NCBI GenBank assembly: GCA_945862165.1
Contig: CAMAXI010000005.1
Span: 124,001-188,000 of the forward strand
Reading direction: 5' to 3'
Length of the DNA: 64,000 nt
Source of the DNA: Chryseobacterium gleum
GTDB lineage: Bacteria > Bacteroidota > Bacteroidia > Flavobacteriales_D > Crocinitomicaceae
Positions within the stretch are counted from its first letter, which is position 1, and every line of letters starts with the position of its first letter. Below the pieces are notes generated by a model. The model did no database searches. It was not told where the DNA came from and saw only the letters and a list, made by a program, of their open reading frames with translations. Of the stretch, positions 53,263 through 62,642 are shown piece after piece. Made by a program: the position numbers and the translations under genes.

Positions 53263-54705
53263 ATGATAAAACTACAAAACTTCATCAACGGAAATTACAT
53301 TGCACCTATTAGCGATGCATATATTGATAATTATGAACCTGCTACAGGTCAAGTATATTCTTTAATTCCAGATTCTGACGAACGCGATGTAGAATTAGCA
53401 GTAGAAGCAGCAGAAAATGCATTTCCGATTTGGTCTAACATGTCCAACGAAGAACGCAGTAAAATATTAGTGAAATTATCAGAAGGGATTGAAGCACGTA
53501 TGGAGGAATTTGTACAAGCGGAATCGAGAGATAATGGCAAACCAGTTTCATTAGCCGGACATGTAGATATTCCAAGAGCGGTTTCGAATTTTCATTTTTT
53601 CGCAACAGCGATCACCCATTTTGCCTCTGAATCGCACCACATGCAAGGGGAAGGAATCAATTATACCTTACGTAAACCGATTGGTATTGTTGGATGTATT
53701 TCTCCATGGAATCTTCCTTTATATTTATTTTCTTGGAAAATTGCACCTGCATTAGCTGCTGGAAATTGTGTTATAGCTAAACCATCTGAAATTACGCCGT
53801 ATACTGCCTATTTATTGGGTCAAGTTGCAAAAGATGCTGGAATGCCTGCAGGTGTATTAAACATTTTACATGGTTTAGGAGCAAAGGTTGGTGATGCCAT
53901 CGTAAAACATAAAAAAATTAAAGCAATTTCGTTTACGGGTGGTACAAAAACAGGAGAGTATTTAGCCAGAACAGCAGCACCAATGTTTAAGAAATTATCC
54001 CTAGAACTTGGTGGTAAAAATCCAGTCGTGATATTTGCAGATTGTGATTTTGAGGAAATGTTAAGTACTACAATTCGTTCTTCCTTCTCCAACCAAGGTC
54101 AAATTTGTTTGTGTGGTTCCCGAATTTTTGTGGAACGCGCAATCTATGAGAAATTTAAAACCGCTTTTGTCGAAAAAGTGAATAAAGCGATTGTTTCCAA
54201 TCCAACAGACCCTAAAGCAAACATGGGAGCATTGGTTTCATTACCGCATTTAGAAAAAGTACTTTCCTATGTTGAACTAGCCAAAGAAGAAGGCGGAAAA
54301 GTTTTAACCGGTGGGACACGTGTACATTTAGAAGCGCCTTACGACAACGGATATTATATGCGTCCGACAGTAATTGAAGGTTTAGCGTATGATTGCAGAA
54401 CAAACCAAGAAGAAATTTTTGGACCAGTTGTTACTTTGACTCCATTTGACACCGAAGAAGAAGCTTTAATGATGGCAAATTCCACAGAATATGGTTTACA
54501 AACTACACTATGGACAAATGACTTAAAACGTGCTCACCGTTTTGCAGATCAAGCGCAATCTGGAATTGTATGGATTAATTGTTGGATGGTACGCGATTTG
54601 AGAACTCCTTTCGGTGGTGTGAAATCTTCTGGAGTTGGGAGAGAAGGCGGATGGGAAGCTCTACGATTCTTCACAGAACCTAAAAACGTATTTGTAAAAT
54701 ACTAA
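53263..54705 (+). CDS. aldehyde dehydrogenase, 2-aminomuconic/2-hydroxymuconic semialdehyde dehydrogenase-like
   Basis: NAD-dependent aldehyde dehydrogenase of 480 residues. The general base is the glutamate in LSLELGGKNP (about 247). The catalytic cysteine is in SNQGQICLCGSRIFVERA (about 282); QICLC and CWMVRDLRTPFGGVKSSG resemble human ALDH8A1 and bacterial 2-hydroxymuconic semialdehyde dehydrogenases. ALDH8A1-type enzymes oxidise 2-aminomuconate semialdehyde in tryptophan breakdown, which would fit kynU/kmo 34 kb away. Substrate is inferred from motifs only. It is a single gene with its own promoter box. Confidence 0.8.
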   Translation: MIKLQNFINGNYIAPISDAYIDNYEPATGQVYSLIPDSDERDVELAVEAAENAFPIWSNMSNEERSKILVKLSEGIEARMEEFVQAESRDNGKPVSLAGHVDIPRAVSNFHFFATAITHFASESHHMQGEGINYTLRKPIGIVGCISPWNLPLYLFSWKIAPALAAGNCVIAKPSEITPYTAYLLGQVAKDAGMPAGVLNILHGLGAKVGDAIVKHKKIKAISFTGGTKTGEYLARTAAPMFKKLSLELGGKNPVVIFADCDFEEMLSTTIRSSFSNQGQICLCGSRIFVERAIYEKFKTAFVEKVNKAIVSNPTDPKANMGALVSLPHLEKVLSYVELAKEEGGKVLTGGTRVHLEAPYDNGYYMRPTVIEGLAYDCRTNQEEIFGPVVTLTPFDTEEEALMMANSTEYGLQTTLWTNDLKRAHRFADQAQSGIVWINCWMVRDLRTPFGGVKSSGVGREGGWEALRFFTEPKNVFVKY

Positions 54706-54706
54706 A

Positions 54707-54723
54707 AATCTAAATTTTAGATT
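54707..54723. terminator. AT-only palindrome behind the aldehyde dehydrogenase gene
   Basis: AATCTAAA-T-TTTAGATT immediately after the stop codon, with A/T runs on both sides. The stem is weak and its loop too small for a clean hairpin, so termination is only possible. Confidence 0.3.
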
Positions 54724-54849
54724 AAAAATAGATGTTCACAATTACATCATTTGTATCGTATCAGCAAAATTAGCTACGTCTAAAGACTTAAATTAATAAA
54801 AAAAGTTTTTTTTGATTTAAGCACATATCTATTTTTACGTTAATAACAC

Positions 54850-54857
54850 TATATTTG
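54850..54857 (+). promoter_or_regulatory. putative -7 box (TATATTTG) for the ParA-Che operon
   Basis: TATATTTG fits TAnnTTTG and ends 35 bases before the first start codon of the parA-like gene. It is the only such box in the 187-base gap and would drive the chemotaxis operon. Confidence 0.42.
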
Positions 54858-54892
54858 CCTAGTTTTAGTATACGTTATACTTGAAATCGTAA

Positions 54893-55642
54893 GTGATGAT
54901 CCTGGCAATTGCAAATCATAAGGGAGGTACTGGAAAAACTACTACCGCAATCAATCTAGGTGCAGCATTAGCACTGAAATGCAAGCGCGTGCTTCTTGTT
55001 GATCTCGACCCCCAAGGTAATCTTTCTTATTCTTTTGGTTTTGATGAAGAGCAAGAAGATATTTCGTATGTATTAAGCAATGAAAAGAAATTTGAAGAAG
55101 TGGTAATCCATCAGGAAAAAATGGATATTTTACCAGCTACCATGCGACTCTCAGATATCGAGTTGTCTATGTATAGTGTGGATGATCGCGAATTTTTACT
55201 GAAAAACCTATTAGATACTATCAAAGACAAATATGATTATATACTGATAGATTGTTCCCCAGCAAGGTCTTTATTGACTGTAAATGCATTAACCGCTGCA
55301 GATTATGTGATGTCTACAATTTTACTAGATGTATTAAGTATTCAAGGATTAATGCACATTGTTCGAACAATTCAGGAAATAAAAATGGTGCTAAACGAAA
55401 AATTGGAATTTTTAGGTGTGCTTGGTGTGAATATCGATTTACGAAAAAAACTTTCGAAAGAAGTGATCGATTTTGTGAAAGCAAATTATGATTTTTCTTT
55501 TTTTAAAACGTCTATTCGTGGAAATGTTAAAGTGGCGGAAGCTCCTTCACACGGACAAAGTGTTGTAGCTTATTCTCCGAATTCCAATGGCGCAAAAGAA
55601 TACATTTTACTAGCAGAAGAAATTATAGAATTTAACAAGTAA
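54893..55642 (+). CDS. ParA/MinD-family ATPase heading a chemotaxis operon
   Basis: A 249-residue Walker-type ATPase. The deviant Walker A is NHKGGTGKTTTAINL (about 8-22), then VLLVDLDPQGNLSYSFG and YILIDCSPARSLL. These are ParA hallmarks, including residues for nucleoid binding in the second half. It starts at GTG 54893 or ATG 54896. No parB or parS is seen, and it is followed by a STAS protein, cheY, cheA and cheW, so it is not a plasmid partition gene. In other bacteria ParC/PpfA ATPases position chemoreceptor arrays; I infer that role here. Confidence 0.85.
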   Translation: MMILAIANHKGGTGKTTTAINLGAALALKCKRVLLVDLDPQGNLSYSFGFDEEQEDISYVLSNEKKFEEVVIHQEKMDILPATMRLSDIELSMYSVDDREFLLKNLLDTIKDKYDYILIDCSPARSLLTVNALTAADYVMSTILLDVLSIQGLMHIVRTIQEIKMVLNEKLEFLGVLGVNIDLRKKLSKEVIDFVKANYDFSFFKTSIRGNVKVAEAPSHGQSVVAYSPNSNGAKEYILLAEEIIEFNK

Positions 55643-55646
55643 TACC

Positions 55647-56195
55647 ATGGCTTTAGGTAAAAATATGAAAGTGGATAGGTTAATTCCTTTAAAAAAGGAA
55701 GATAAAGCCCTTGAAGCGATACCACCGGTAGCACAGGAAGAAATAACACCAGCTGTTTCGGTTAGTTTAGATGAATTTTTCGAGAACCTAACTTCCAATG
55801 AAGCAGTTAAAGAGACAGAAGTTACGCTAGAAAATACGGAAAGTTCAGAACCTTCAACAATATACACGGACGTTGTTTTGGAAGATTTAACCTTAAATTT
55901 CAAACCTTCCCGTAGAAAAACACAACGAAGAATGATTATTTCCCTAGAAGGAAATTTAACTATTAAACATGTCGAATTACTCTATTCTAAAGTACATTCG
56001 GTTTTTGAAAACTATGATATTGCTGAAATTAATCTAACGAACATTTCAGATATTGATATAACAGTAATTCAATTATTTCATGCGATTAGGGTTCATTTTT
56101 ATCCACTAAACAAGTTTATTGCGATTCAAGCAGATTTGTCTCGAGAAGACAGAAAATTATTAAACACCTGTGGTTTTACCGAATTTCAATCCTGA
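55647..56195 (+). CDS. STAS-domain protein within the chemotaxis operon
   Basis: A 182-residue protein. Residues 1-85 are low-complexity and acidic, apparently a flexible linker. The C-terminal part (about 90-182) resembles a STAS domain: RMIISLEGNLTIKHVELLYS, then INLTNISDIDITVIQLFHAI. The usual phosphorylatable Ser/Thr after the conserved Asp is replaced by isoleucine (DIDITVIQLF), with a threonine one place later, so phosphorylation may be lost or shifted. It starts 4 bases after the ParA gene and precedes cheY by 22 bases. It could link the ATPase to the array. Confidence 0.68.
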   Translation: MALGKNMKVDRLIPLKKEDKALEAIPPVAQEEITPAVSVSLDEFFENLTSNEAVKETEVTLENTESSEPSTIYTDVVLEDLTLNFKPSRRKTQRRMIISLEGNLTIKHVELLYSKVHSVFENYDIAEINLTNISDIDITVIQLFHAIRVHFYPLNKFIAIQADLSREDRKLLNTCGFTEFQS

Positions 56196-56217
56196 TATTT
56201 TCCCAAAATAGATAATT

Positions 56218-56586
56218 ATGGCAAAAACAATACTTATAGCAGACGATTCAGAAAGTATCCGTGTAGTTGTTGGTTTAGCACTTCGCGAGGCTGGATTTAC
56301 AGTTATTGTTGCTAAAGATGGGAAAGATGCACTGGATTTATTAAAGCAAAATGAACAAGTCAGTTTAATTATTTCTGATTTAAATATGCCGATATTGGAC
56401 GGGATATTATTTCTGAAAGAGGTTCGGAAATTGGATAAATTTAAATACCTTCCTTTCTTAATTTTAACCACAGAGTCCCAAGATTCCAAAAAAACGGAAG
56501 CTAAAAACGCTGGAGCAACCGGTTGGATTATTAAACCTTTTGTGAAAGAGAAATTAATTGCTGTCGTTAATAAAGTGATACGCTAA
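56218..56586 (+). CDS. CheY-like single-domain response regulator
   Basis: A 122-residue receiver. The acidic pocket is D9, D10; the phosphorylation site is D54 in IISDLNMPILDG; T84/T85 is the switch threonine region (LILTTES) and K106 the conserved lysine in IIKPF. No output domain follows, so it acts by protein contact as CheY does. The cheA start codon overlaps its stop. With no flagellar genes here, its target is open: a gliding motor, type IV pilus or a regulator. Confidence 0.93.
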   Translation: MAKTILIADDSESIRVVVGLALREAGFTVIVAKDGKDALDLLKQNEQVSLIISDLNMPILDGILFLKEVRKLDKFKYLPFLILTTESQDSKKTEAKNAGATGWIIKPFVKEKLIAVVNKVIR

Positions 56587-58694
56587 TGGAAGAAATGAAA
56601 GCCACCTTCATTCAAGAAGCGAATGAACTTCTTGAAAATTTGGAATCTTCCTTGTTATCCCTGGAAGATAACCCAAATGATAAATCGAACATTGAGCAGG
56701 TTTTCCGGGTTATGCATACCTTAAAAGGAAATAGCAGTATGTTTGGTCTTGCTAAAATCGCCGAATTTGTACATGATTTAGAGACAATTTATGATAAAAT
56801 TCGTCAAGGAGAAATGCAACTTACGCGCGAAATTCTAAATACGACGCTAGCTTCTTTTGATCATCTTAATTTGATTATTATCGATTCGGAATTAGAAGAC
56901 CCTACCAATAAAGAAAACCACGATCAACTGATTTATCAAATCCATCAGTTTATTCAGAAAAAATCTGCAGCACCAGCTACTACCGAGAATAGTAAGCAAC
57001 AAACTGTAAATGGTTCGGAACATATGCAGGATGAGGTAGAAAATGGGGTTAAAACATACCATGTTTATTTCGAACCAAAACCAGAATTTTTATTGGATGG
57101 TTCGAATCCTTTATTATTATTAGCTGAAATTGCACAATTAGGAAAAACATTAATTATTCCACATTTTAAAAAATTGGAATCTATCGATGATTTTAAACCG
57201 ACCAATTGTGTTACGTATTGGGATGTTTTTGTAGAAACAAATTGTTCCAAAGCGATTTTAAATGAAGTGTTTGTATTCGCAGAATCCAATGCAATTATTG
57301 AAATAAAACCTTATTTATATACGGATTTAATTGCGAATACGGAATTTTCGGAATTCGTTCAAGCTACAATCTTTAAAGATGTAAAATTAGATGCTGCAGA
57401 ATTAACATCCTTAATCGAGAGAGTAGGAAAAAAAGTAGAGATACTTCAGCAGCCTGCAGTAAAATCTGTATCCGATGCTAATGAAGCGCTTAAAACCGCT
57501 AAAGTAGAAACCAAAGAAAAAGTAATTTCTAGTATTCGCGTTTCTTCGGATAAGCTAGATGAATTAATGAACCTTGTGAGTGAGTTAGTAACCACCCAAG
57601 CTTCATTGACACTCTACAATCAAAAAAATGAAACTCCGGAGTTAGAAATTATCTCTGAAAATATTGAGAAATTATCGCGAAGACTAAGAGATATTGCGTT
57701 TGGTATGACATTAGTTCCTATAAACAATATGTTTAGTCGTTTTCAACGATTGGTGCGTGATGTTTCCATGTCTTTAAACAAAGAAGTACAGTTTGTGACA
57801 GAAGGAGGGGAAACAGAATTAGATAAGTCAATCATCGAAACATTAACAGATCCTTTAATGCATATTATCCGTAACAGTTTAGACCATGGTTTAGAATTGC
57901 CGGAAAATCGAGAAGCATTGGATAAACCGCGCAAAGGTACGGTAAAATTAAAGGCTTTTTATTCTGGAGTTTTTGTGTATGTCCAAATCATAGACGATGG
58001 AAAAGGAATTGATGTGGATGTAATTCGTGAAAAAGCAATTAGTAAAGGATTCTTGAAACCGGATGATGTATTGTCCGAAAAGGAAATTTTTGACTTTATA
58101 TTTTACCCAGGTTTTTCTACTGCTGCGGTGGTAACGGATATTTCCGGAAGAGGAGTGGGAATGGATGTTGTAAAACGTAACATCTCCGAATTGAAGGGCT
58201 CTATCATTGTCGATTCAAAAGTAAATATCGGAACAACATTAACCATTAAATTACCTTTGAGTCTATCGATTATAGATGGATTACTCGTTGAGGTTGCAAA
58301 TGTATTCTACATTATTCCTTTATCGGTTGTAGACAAATGTTATGAGGTAGAAAACAAAGAAATGATTGGTAATTTCAACCAATTATTAGTATTAGATAAT
58401 CAACAGATACCATTTATCAATATCCACAAAGAGTTTGGATATGATGAAATTTCAGACGATGAAAGTTCACAGATAATTGTAGTGAGTGATTTAGATCGTC
58501 GAGTAGGTATCAGTGTAGATTGCATTATAGGAGAATATCAAGCAGTTGTTAAACCAATTGGGAAGTATTATAGAAATCAAGATTTTATCTCTGGAGCTAC
58601 AATTCTAGGAGATGGCTCTATCGCTTTAGTGATGGATACCCATAAAATTATTGATTTATATACGGAACATGCTAAAGTAGAAATAAGATCATGA
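56586..58694 (+). CDS. cheA: chemotaxis histidine kinase CheA
   Basis: A 702-residue CheA. The P1 phosphotransfer domain has H44 in VMHTLKGNSSMFG. A middle region (~130-300) of P2 or linker type follows. The P3 dimerisation helices start near 316 (IRVSSDKLDELMNLVSELVT). The ATPase has an N-box (MHIIRNSLDHGLE, near 425) and a G-box (GRGVGMDVV, near 520). The CheW-like P5 domain occupies ~556-702 and begins after LPLSLSIIDGLLVE. All catalytic motifs are intact. It overlaps cheY by one base and cheW by four bases. Confidence 0.96.
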   Translation: MEEMKATFIQEANELLENLESSLLSLEDNPNDKSNIEQVFRVMHTLKGNSSMFGLAKIAEFVHDLETIYDKIRQGEMQLTREILNTTLASFDHLNLIIIDSELEDPTNKENHDQLIYQIHQFIQKKSAAPATTENSKQQTVNGSEHMQDEVENGVKTYHVYFEPKPEFLLDGSNPLLLLAEIAQLGKTLIIPHFKKLESIDDFKPTNCVTYWDVFVETNCSKAILNEVFVFAESNAIIEIKPYLYTDLIANTEFSEFVQATIFKDVKLDAAELTSLIERVGKKVEILQQPAVKSVSDANEALKTAKVETKEKVISSIRVSSDKLDELMNLVSELVTTQASLTLYNQKNETPELEIISENIEKLSRRLRDIAFGMTLVPINNMFSRFQRLVRDVSMSLNKEVQFVTEGGETELDKSIIETLTDPLMHIIRNSLDHGLELPENREALDKPRKGTVKLKAFYSGVFVYVQIIDDGKGIDVDVIREKAISKGFLKPDDVLSEKEIFDFIFYPGFSTAAVVTDISGRGVGMDVVKRNISELKGSIIVDSKVNIGTTLTIKLPLSLSIIDGLLVEVANVFYIIPLSVVDKCYEVENKEMIGNFNQLLVLDNQQIPFINIHKEFGYDEISDDESSQIIVVSDLDRRVGISVDCIIGEYQAVVKPIGKYYRNQDFISGATILGDGSIALVMDTHKIIDLYTEHAKVEIRS

Positions 58695-59230
58695 AAAGTG
58701 AACAAATGAATGGAAACGTATTGAATGGTGAAACTAAATCGTTTTTATCGTTCAAATTAGACGGTGAAAACTTCACGATTCCTGTAATGAAAATTATGGA
58801 AATTTTAGAAGTTCCTAAAATCACCAAGGTGCCACAGTCTCCCAATTTTTTAGTTGGGGTGATTAACTTAAGAGGTGCTGTATTACCAGTAATTGATACC
58901 CGTATTAAATTTGGTATGACACCTATCGAGTTTACCATAAATACATGTATATTAGTACTCAGTATTGAAGTGAATGAAGAGGTAATCGAAGTAGGTGCTT
59001 TAGTGGATTCAGTATCAGAAGTATTTGAGTTAAATACCAATGAAATAAAACAAACGCCAACTTTAGCTTCACGTTATCGCTCGGATTATGTGCAAGGAAT
59101 GATTCAAGAAAACGATCATTTTATCATGATGTTAGATGTAGATAAAGTTTTTTCATCTAATGATTTAGACTCTATTAATATCGCAAGTGAAGCGAATGTA
59201 AAATTAGAAGAAACGCATACAAAAGAGTAA
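58691..59230 (+). CDS. cheW: chemotaxis coupling protein CheW
   Basis: A 179-residue adaptor that couples receptors to CheA. The CheW fold is seen in FLSFKLDGENFTIPVMKIME, VPQSPNFLVGVINLRGAVLP and VIDTRIKFGM, with EVFELNTNEIKQTP later. It overlaps the cheA stop by four bases. A terminator hairpin overlaps its stop codon, so this operon likely ends here and the receptor gene that follows has its own promoter or depends on read-through. Confidence 0.95.
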   Translation: MKSEQMNGNVLNGETKSFLSFKLDGENFTIPVMKIMEILEVPKITKVPQSPNFLVGVINLRGAVLPVIDTRIKFGMTPIEFTINTCILVLSIEVNEEVIEVGALVDSVSEVFELNTNEIKQTPTLASRYRSDYVQGMIQENDHFIMMLDVDKVFSSNDLDSINIASEANVKLEETHTKE

Positions 59231-59242
59231 TTTTACTCTTTT
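59221..59242 (+). terminator. hairpin terminator at the end of cheW
   Basis: AAAAGAGTAA-TT-TTACTCTTTT, a perfect 10-bp stem with a T-rich 3' arm that includes the cheW stop codon. It could also limit, not end, transcription into the receptor gene 96 bases downstream. Confidence 0.7.
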
Positions 59243-59337
59243 GGAAGTATACGTAAAAAGTACGCCTATACTTTAATTAGATGAATAATATAAACAGTAG
59301 TTAGCATAATATTAAAAACAAAATAAAATAAAAAAAT

Positions 59338-61584
59338 ATGTTTGGTGGATTAAGTAAAAAAGAAACAGGATTGCTAGTAGAATTTTTGAAAAAGATAAAT
59401 GTAGGGAAACAAATTGATTTAATATCTGTAAATTCAATAGATAACGATGCTATTGTAAAAGAATTAAATACACTCATTTCTGATATTAATGCAGTCAAAA
59501 ATTGGGGAAAGAAAAGTGTGGGAAATCATTTTGAAGAATCTCTTGAATTAAAAATAAATGACCAAGATTTAGTAACTGTATTGAAAGAGATTGAAGCAAG
59601 TTATTTAAGTTTGAAATCTGAATCAGAACAACAATTGAGAGAGATCGAAACACGAACAAAATTAGTAGATGAATTATGTATTGTTTCCGAAGTAGATTTG
59701 AAAGGATTTATTACCTATGTAAATGACAAACATTGTGAAGTTTCGCAATATACGCGCGAGCAATTGATTGGTTCCAACCAAAACATTGTGCGTCACCCAG
59801 ACATGGCCAAAGAAGTATATAAAGAATTATGGGCAACAATTGGTAGAGGTCAGATTTTCCGTGGTCCAATTAAAAATCGTAAAAAAGATGGAACACCTTA
59901 TTATGTAGATGGTATTTTTGCTCCAGTTTTGGGTCCAAATGGTAAACCTGTAAAATATTTAGGTGTTCGTTATGAAAATACAATCGAAACCTTTGAAAAA
60001 CAAGCTGCAGCGGGCATTGTAAATGCAATTAATACTTCCTACGCATTTATTGAATTTAACACAAAAGGTAATATCATTACAGCAAATGATAATTTTCTAA
60101 CAACGATGGGGTATACCTTACCTGAAATTGTTGGTAAACACCATAAATTATTCGTAGACCCATCCGAGTCAAATTCTTCTAATTATTTAAAATTTTGGGA
60201 TGATCTGGCATTGGGACTTGCACAAAATGCACTTTTCAAAAGATTTACAAAATCCGGGAAAGAAGTGTGGCTTCAAGCGGTTTATTCGCCAGTAAAAGAT
60301 GAACTTGGAAGGGTGCATAAAGTAGTTAAGATTGCGACAGATGTAACTACTGCAACAAATGCTGGACTAGCTACGCAAGCGGCAACAAAAGAAGTAATGC
60401 GCGTTCTTGAGGCACTATCCAATGGTGATTTATCCCAAAAGTTTAGTGTGCTTTCTGAAGCCGAGTTAAAACAAATGGGAGATGCACTGAATGATACCAT
60501 TGATTTATTAATCACACAAAAAGAAGGAGAGATTGAAACACAAAAAGCTGCATCGGAAGTTAGTAGAGTCATTAATGCGCTTGCAGAAGGAGATTTAACC
60601 CAACGTTACGAAATTTCTTCGAAAGGTGAATTGAAACGAATGGGTGATGCATTGAACAAGACAATTGATGTATTGAATGATTTAATTAGTAAAGTCATGG
60701 AAAATACATTAAATATATCTTCAGCAAGTACTCAAATTTCAAATTCTGCACAACAATTATCAGAAGGAGCAACGAATCAAGCAAGTTCAGTGGAAGAGAT
60801 ATCTTCTTCAATGGAGGAAATGACGGCAAATATTCAACAGAATACAAGTAACTCAAGACAAACAGAGAAAATAGCCTCTAAAGCAGCGATTGACATCAAC
60901 GAAAGTAAAGAATCTGTTAATGAAACAGAGTCTTCCATGAAGTTAATTGCTTCTAAAATTTCAATTATTGGTGAGATTTCGAGACAAACAAATTTGTTAG
61001 CATTGAATGCTGCAGTAGAAGCTGCTCGAGCAGGAGAACATGGTAGAGGTTTCGCTGTCGTTGCTGCAGAGGTAAGAAAATTAGCAGAGAGATCTCAATT
61101 GGCTGCGACAGAAATTGATGAAATTTCTGCAAAAAGTGTTCACGTTGCTCAAAAATCTGGTCAGATGTTAAACGATGTTGTCCCAAATATTCAAAAAACA
61201 TCCGATTTAGTGATGGAAATTACAGCTTCTTCGAATGAACAAAGTTCTGGTTCTGAACAAATCAATAGTGCCATTCAAAATTTAAATTTAGTGGTGCAAG
61301 AAAATGCAGCTACAGCAGAGGAAATGGCTGCTGGAGCAGAGGAATTAAGTGCGCAAGCAGAGAATTTACAAGATGCAATTTCGTTTTTTAAAATCGAAGG
61401 GATGCAACAGTTTACAACTAAAAGTAAACCTCAATTAAAACAAAGATTTGCTAAATCATCTTTTAGTTCCACTCGAGAAGAAGTTAAACCGATTACTAAA
61501 ACTACTTCGAAAAGTAGTGCAAGTGGAATCGACATAAATCTTGGATTCCCGGACAGTTTGGACAATGAATTTATGGAATTTTAA
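59338..61584 (+). CDS. soluble methyl-accepting chemotaxis protein with two PAS and two HAMP-like domains
   Basis: A 748-residue chemoreceptor with no membrane helix, so it is cytoplasmic. After a short N-terminal helical part, PAS1 (about 110-225) has the Aer-like block [15 protein letters not shown] and PAS2 (about 225-340) has [18 protein letters not shown]. Two HAMP-like units follow (near 353-390, [11 protein letters not shown], and 403-445, [11 protein letters not shown]). The signalling hairpin tip near 545 is [21 protein letters not shown], then [18 protein letters not shown]. Aer-like PAS domains often bind FAD, so redox sensing is plausible. It follows cheW by 107 bases. Confidence 0.93.
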   Translation: MFGGLSKKETGLLVEFLKKINVGKQIDLISVNSIDNDAIVKELNTLISDINAVKNWGKKSVGNHFEESLELKINDQDLVTVLKEIEASYLSLKSESEQQLREIETRTKLVDELCIVSEVDLKGFITYVNDKHCEVSQYTREQLIGSNQNIVRHPDMAKEVYKELWATIGRGQIFRGPIKNRKKDGTPYYVDGIFAPVLGPNGKPVKYLGVRYENTIETFEKQAAAGIVNAINTSYAFIEFNTKGNIITANDNFLTTMGYTLPEIVGKHHKLFVDPSESNSSNYLKFWDDLALGLAQNALFKRFTKSGKEVWLQAVYSPVKDELGRVHKVVKIATDVTTATNAGLATQAATKEVMRVLEALSNGDLSQKFSVLSEAELKQMGDALNDTIDLLITQKEGEIETQKAASEVSRVINALAEGDLTQRYEISSKGELKRMGDALNKTIDVLNDLISKVMENTLNISSASTQISNSAQQLSEGATNQASSVEEISSSMEEMTANIQQNTSNSRQTEKIASKAAIDINESKESVNETESSMKLIASKISIIGEISRQTNLLALNAAVEAARAGEHGRGFAVVAAEVRKLAERSQLAATEIDEISAKSVHVAQKSGQMLNDVVPNIQKTSDLVMEITASSNEQSSGSEQINSAIQNLNLVVQENAATAEEMAAGAEELSAQAENLQDAISFFKIEGMQQFTTKSKPQLKQRFAKSSFSSTREEVKPITKTTSKSSASGIDINLGFPDSLDNEFMEF

Positions 61585-61712
61585 GTTACTTTTTAATATT
61601 AATATAATATTGAAAAATTTTAATTAACTGAATTTAAATTAATTTAGTAGCAAAATAAGTATGTACCTACTCTAAAATCATATTAATTGTGGTTAAATTA
61701 AAAATAAAATTC

Positions 61713-62564
61713 ATGAAAATTAAAAATATCCTTATACTTTTAATAGGTTTTAATTTATTTAGTTGTTCAAATTCTTTAGATGATTTAGAAAAAAAATCAA
61801 GAAAAAAAATTGTAACAATTAAAGGGAGTGATACTGTTTTACCAATAGTAGAAGCAGAAGTTAGTATTTTTAAAACAGCTTTTGAAAACATTTCTCTTTC
61901 AATTGCTGGTGGAGGAACCGGTGATGGAATTAAGGCATTAATCAACGGCGAAACTGATATTGCAATGGCATCTAGGGATTTAAAAGACGAAGAAAAACTC
62001 GAATTAAAAAATAAAAATAAAACAATTATCAAAAAAATAATTGCCTACGATGCATTAATGATAATTGTAAATCCAAACAATCCTGTTTCAAAATTAACCA
62101 GAGAACAAATTGAATTAATTTATACTGGTAAAATTACAAATTGGAGTGAAGTTGGCGGTCAAAATTTAACAATAGAAATATACACTCGTGAAACTACTTC
62201 AGGAACAAATTCTTACTTTAAAGAACAAGTCTTAGACGATAAAGAATATAGTAATAATATTTTAAGCACTTTTGTGAATGAAGCAATTGTTCAATCTGTT
62301 GAAATTTCAAAAGGTGCAATTGGATATATAGGATTAGGTTTTAAAAGTCCAAAAATTAAAGCTCTTTCGGTTTCTTTTGATCAGGGTAAAACATACGTTT
62401 ACCCATCTTTGAGTTCAATTATGAATAAATCCTATCCAATTTCTCGACCTTTATTTTTCATGTATGAAAATACGAATGTTGAAAAAGCAAAAGAAATTTC
62501 TGATTTTACATTATCTGATGAAGGTCAAAAAATAATTGAAGAACTTGGTTATATCCCACTTTAA
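61713..62564 (+). CDS. PstS-like phosphate-binding lipoprotein beside chemoreceptors
   Basis: A 283-residue periplasmic-binding-protein-like lipoprotein. The ATG at 61713 precedes a signal with a lipobox (FNLFSC); a GTG 24 bases upstream is less likely. IKGSDTVLPIVEAEV and GGGTGDGIKALINGETDIAMASR are PstS phosphate-binding motifs; RETTSGTNSYF and GAIGYIGLGF complete them. No pstCAB genes are near. Its position between two chemoreceptor genes suggests ligand delivery to a membrane receptor, in the manner of periplasmic-binding-protein chemotaxis. A decayed relative lies just downstream. Confidence 0.85.
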   Translation: MKIKNILILLIGFNLFSCSNSLDDLEKKSRKKIVTIKGSDTVLPIVEAEVSIFKTAFENISLSIAGGGTGDGIKALINGETDIAMASRDLKDEEKLELKNKNKTIIKKIIAYDALMIIVNPNNPVSKLTREQIELIYTGKITNWSEVGGQNLTIEIYTRETTSGTNSYFKEQVLDDKEYSNNILSTFVNEAIVQSVEISKGAIGYIGLGFKSPKIKALSVSFDQGKTYVYPSLSSIMNKSYPISRPLFFMYENTNVEKAKEISDFTLSDEGQKIIEELGYIPL

Positions 62565-62583
62565 TTCATATTTACAAACTCAT

Positions 62584-62633
62584 TTAACCCAATTATTTCA
62601 TTTTTCATGAAATTTTCGGGTTAATTCTTTTTT
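62584..62633 (+). terminator. terminator behind the PstS-like gene
   Basis: TTAACCC ... GGGTTAA outer stem with an inner ATTTCAT / ATGAAAT stem and a T-rich tail (TTCTTTTTT). An internal loop separates the two stems. Good intrinsic-terminator shape 20 bases after the stop codon. Confidence 0.7.
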
Positions 62634-62642
62634 CATTAACCA

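Noticed and set aside
54893-55642. ParA gene as a sign of an integrated plasmid or replication origin
   Set aside because: No parB, parS-like repeats or replication gene nearby, and the gene is packed against chemotaxis genes.
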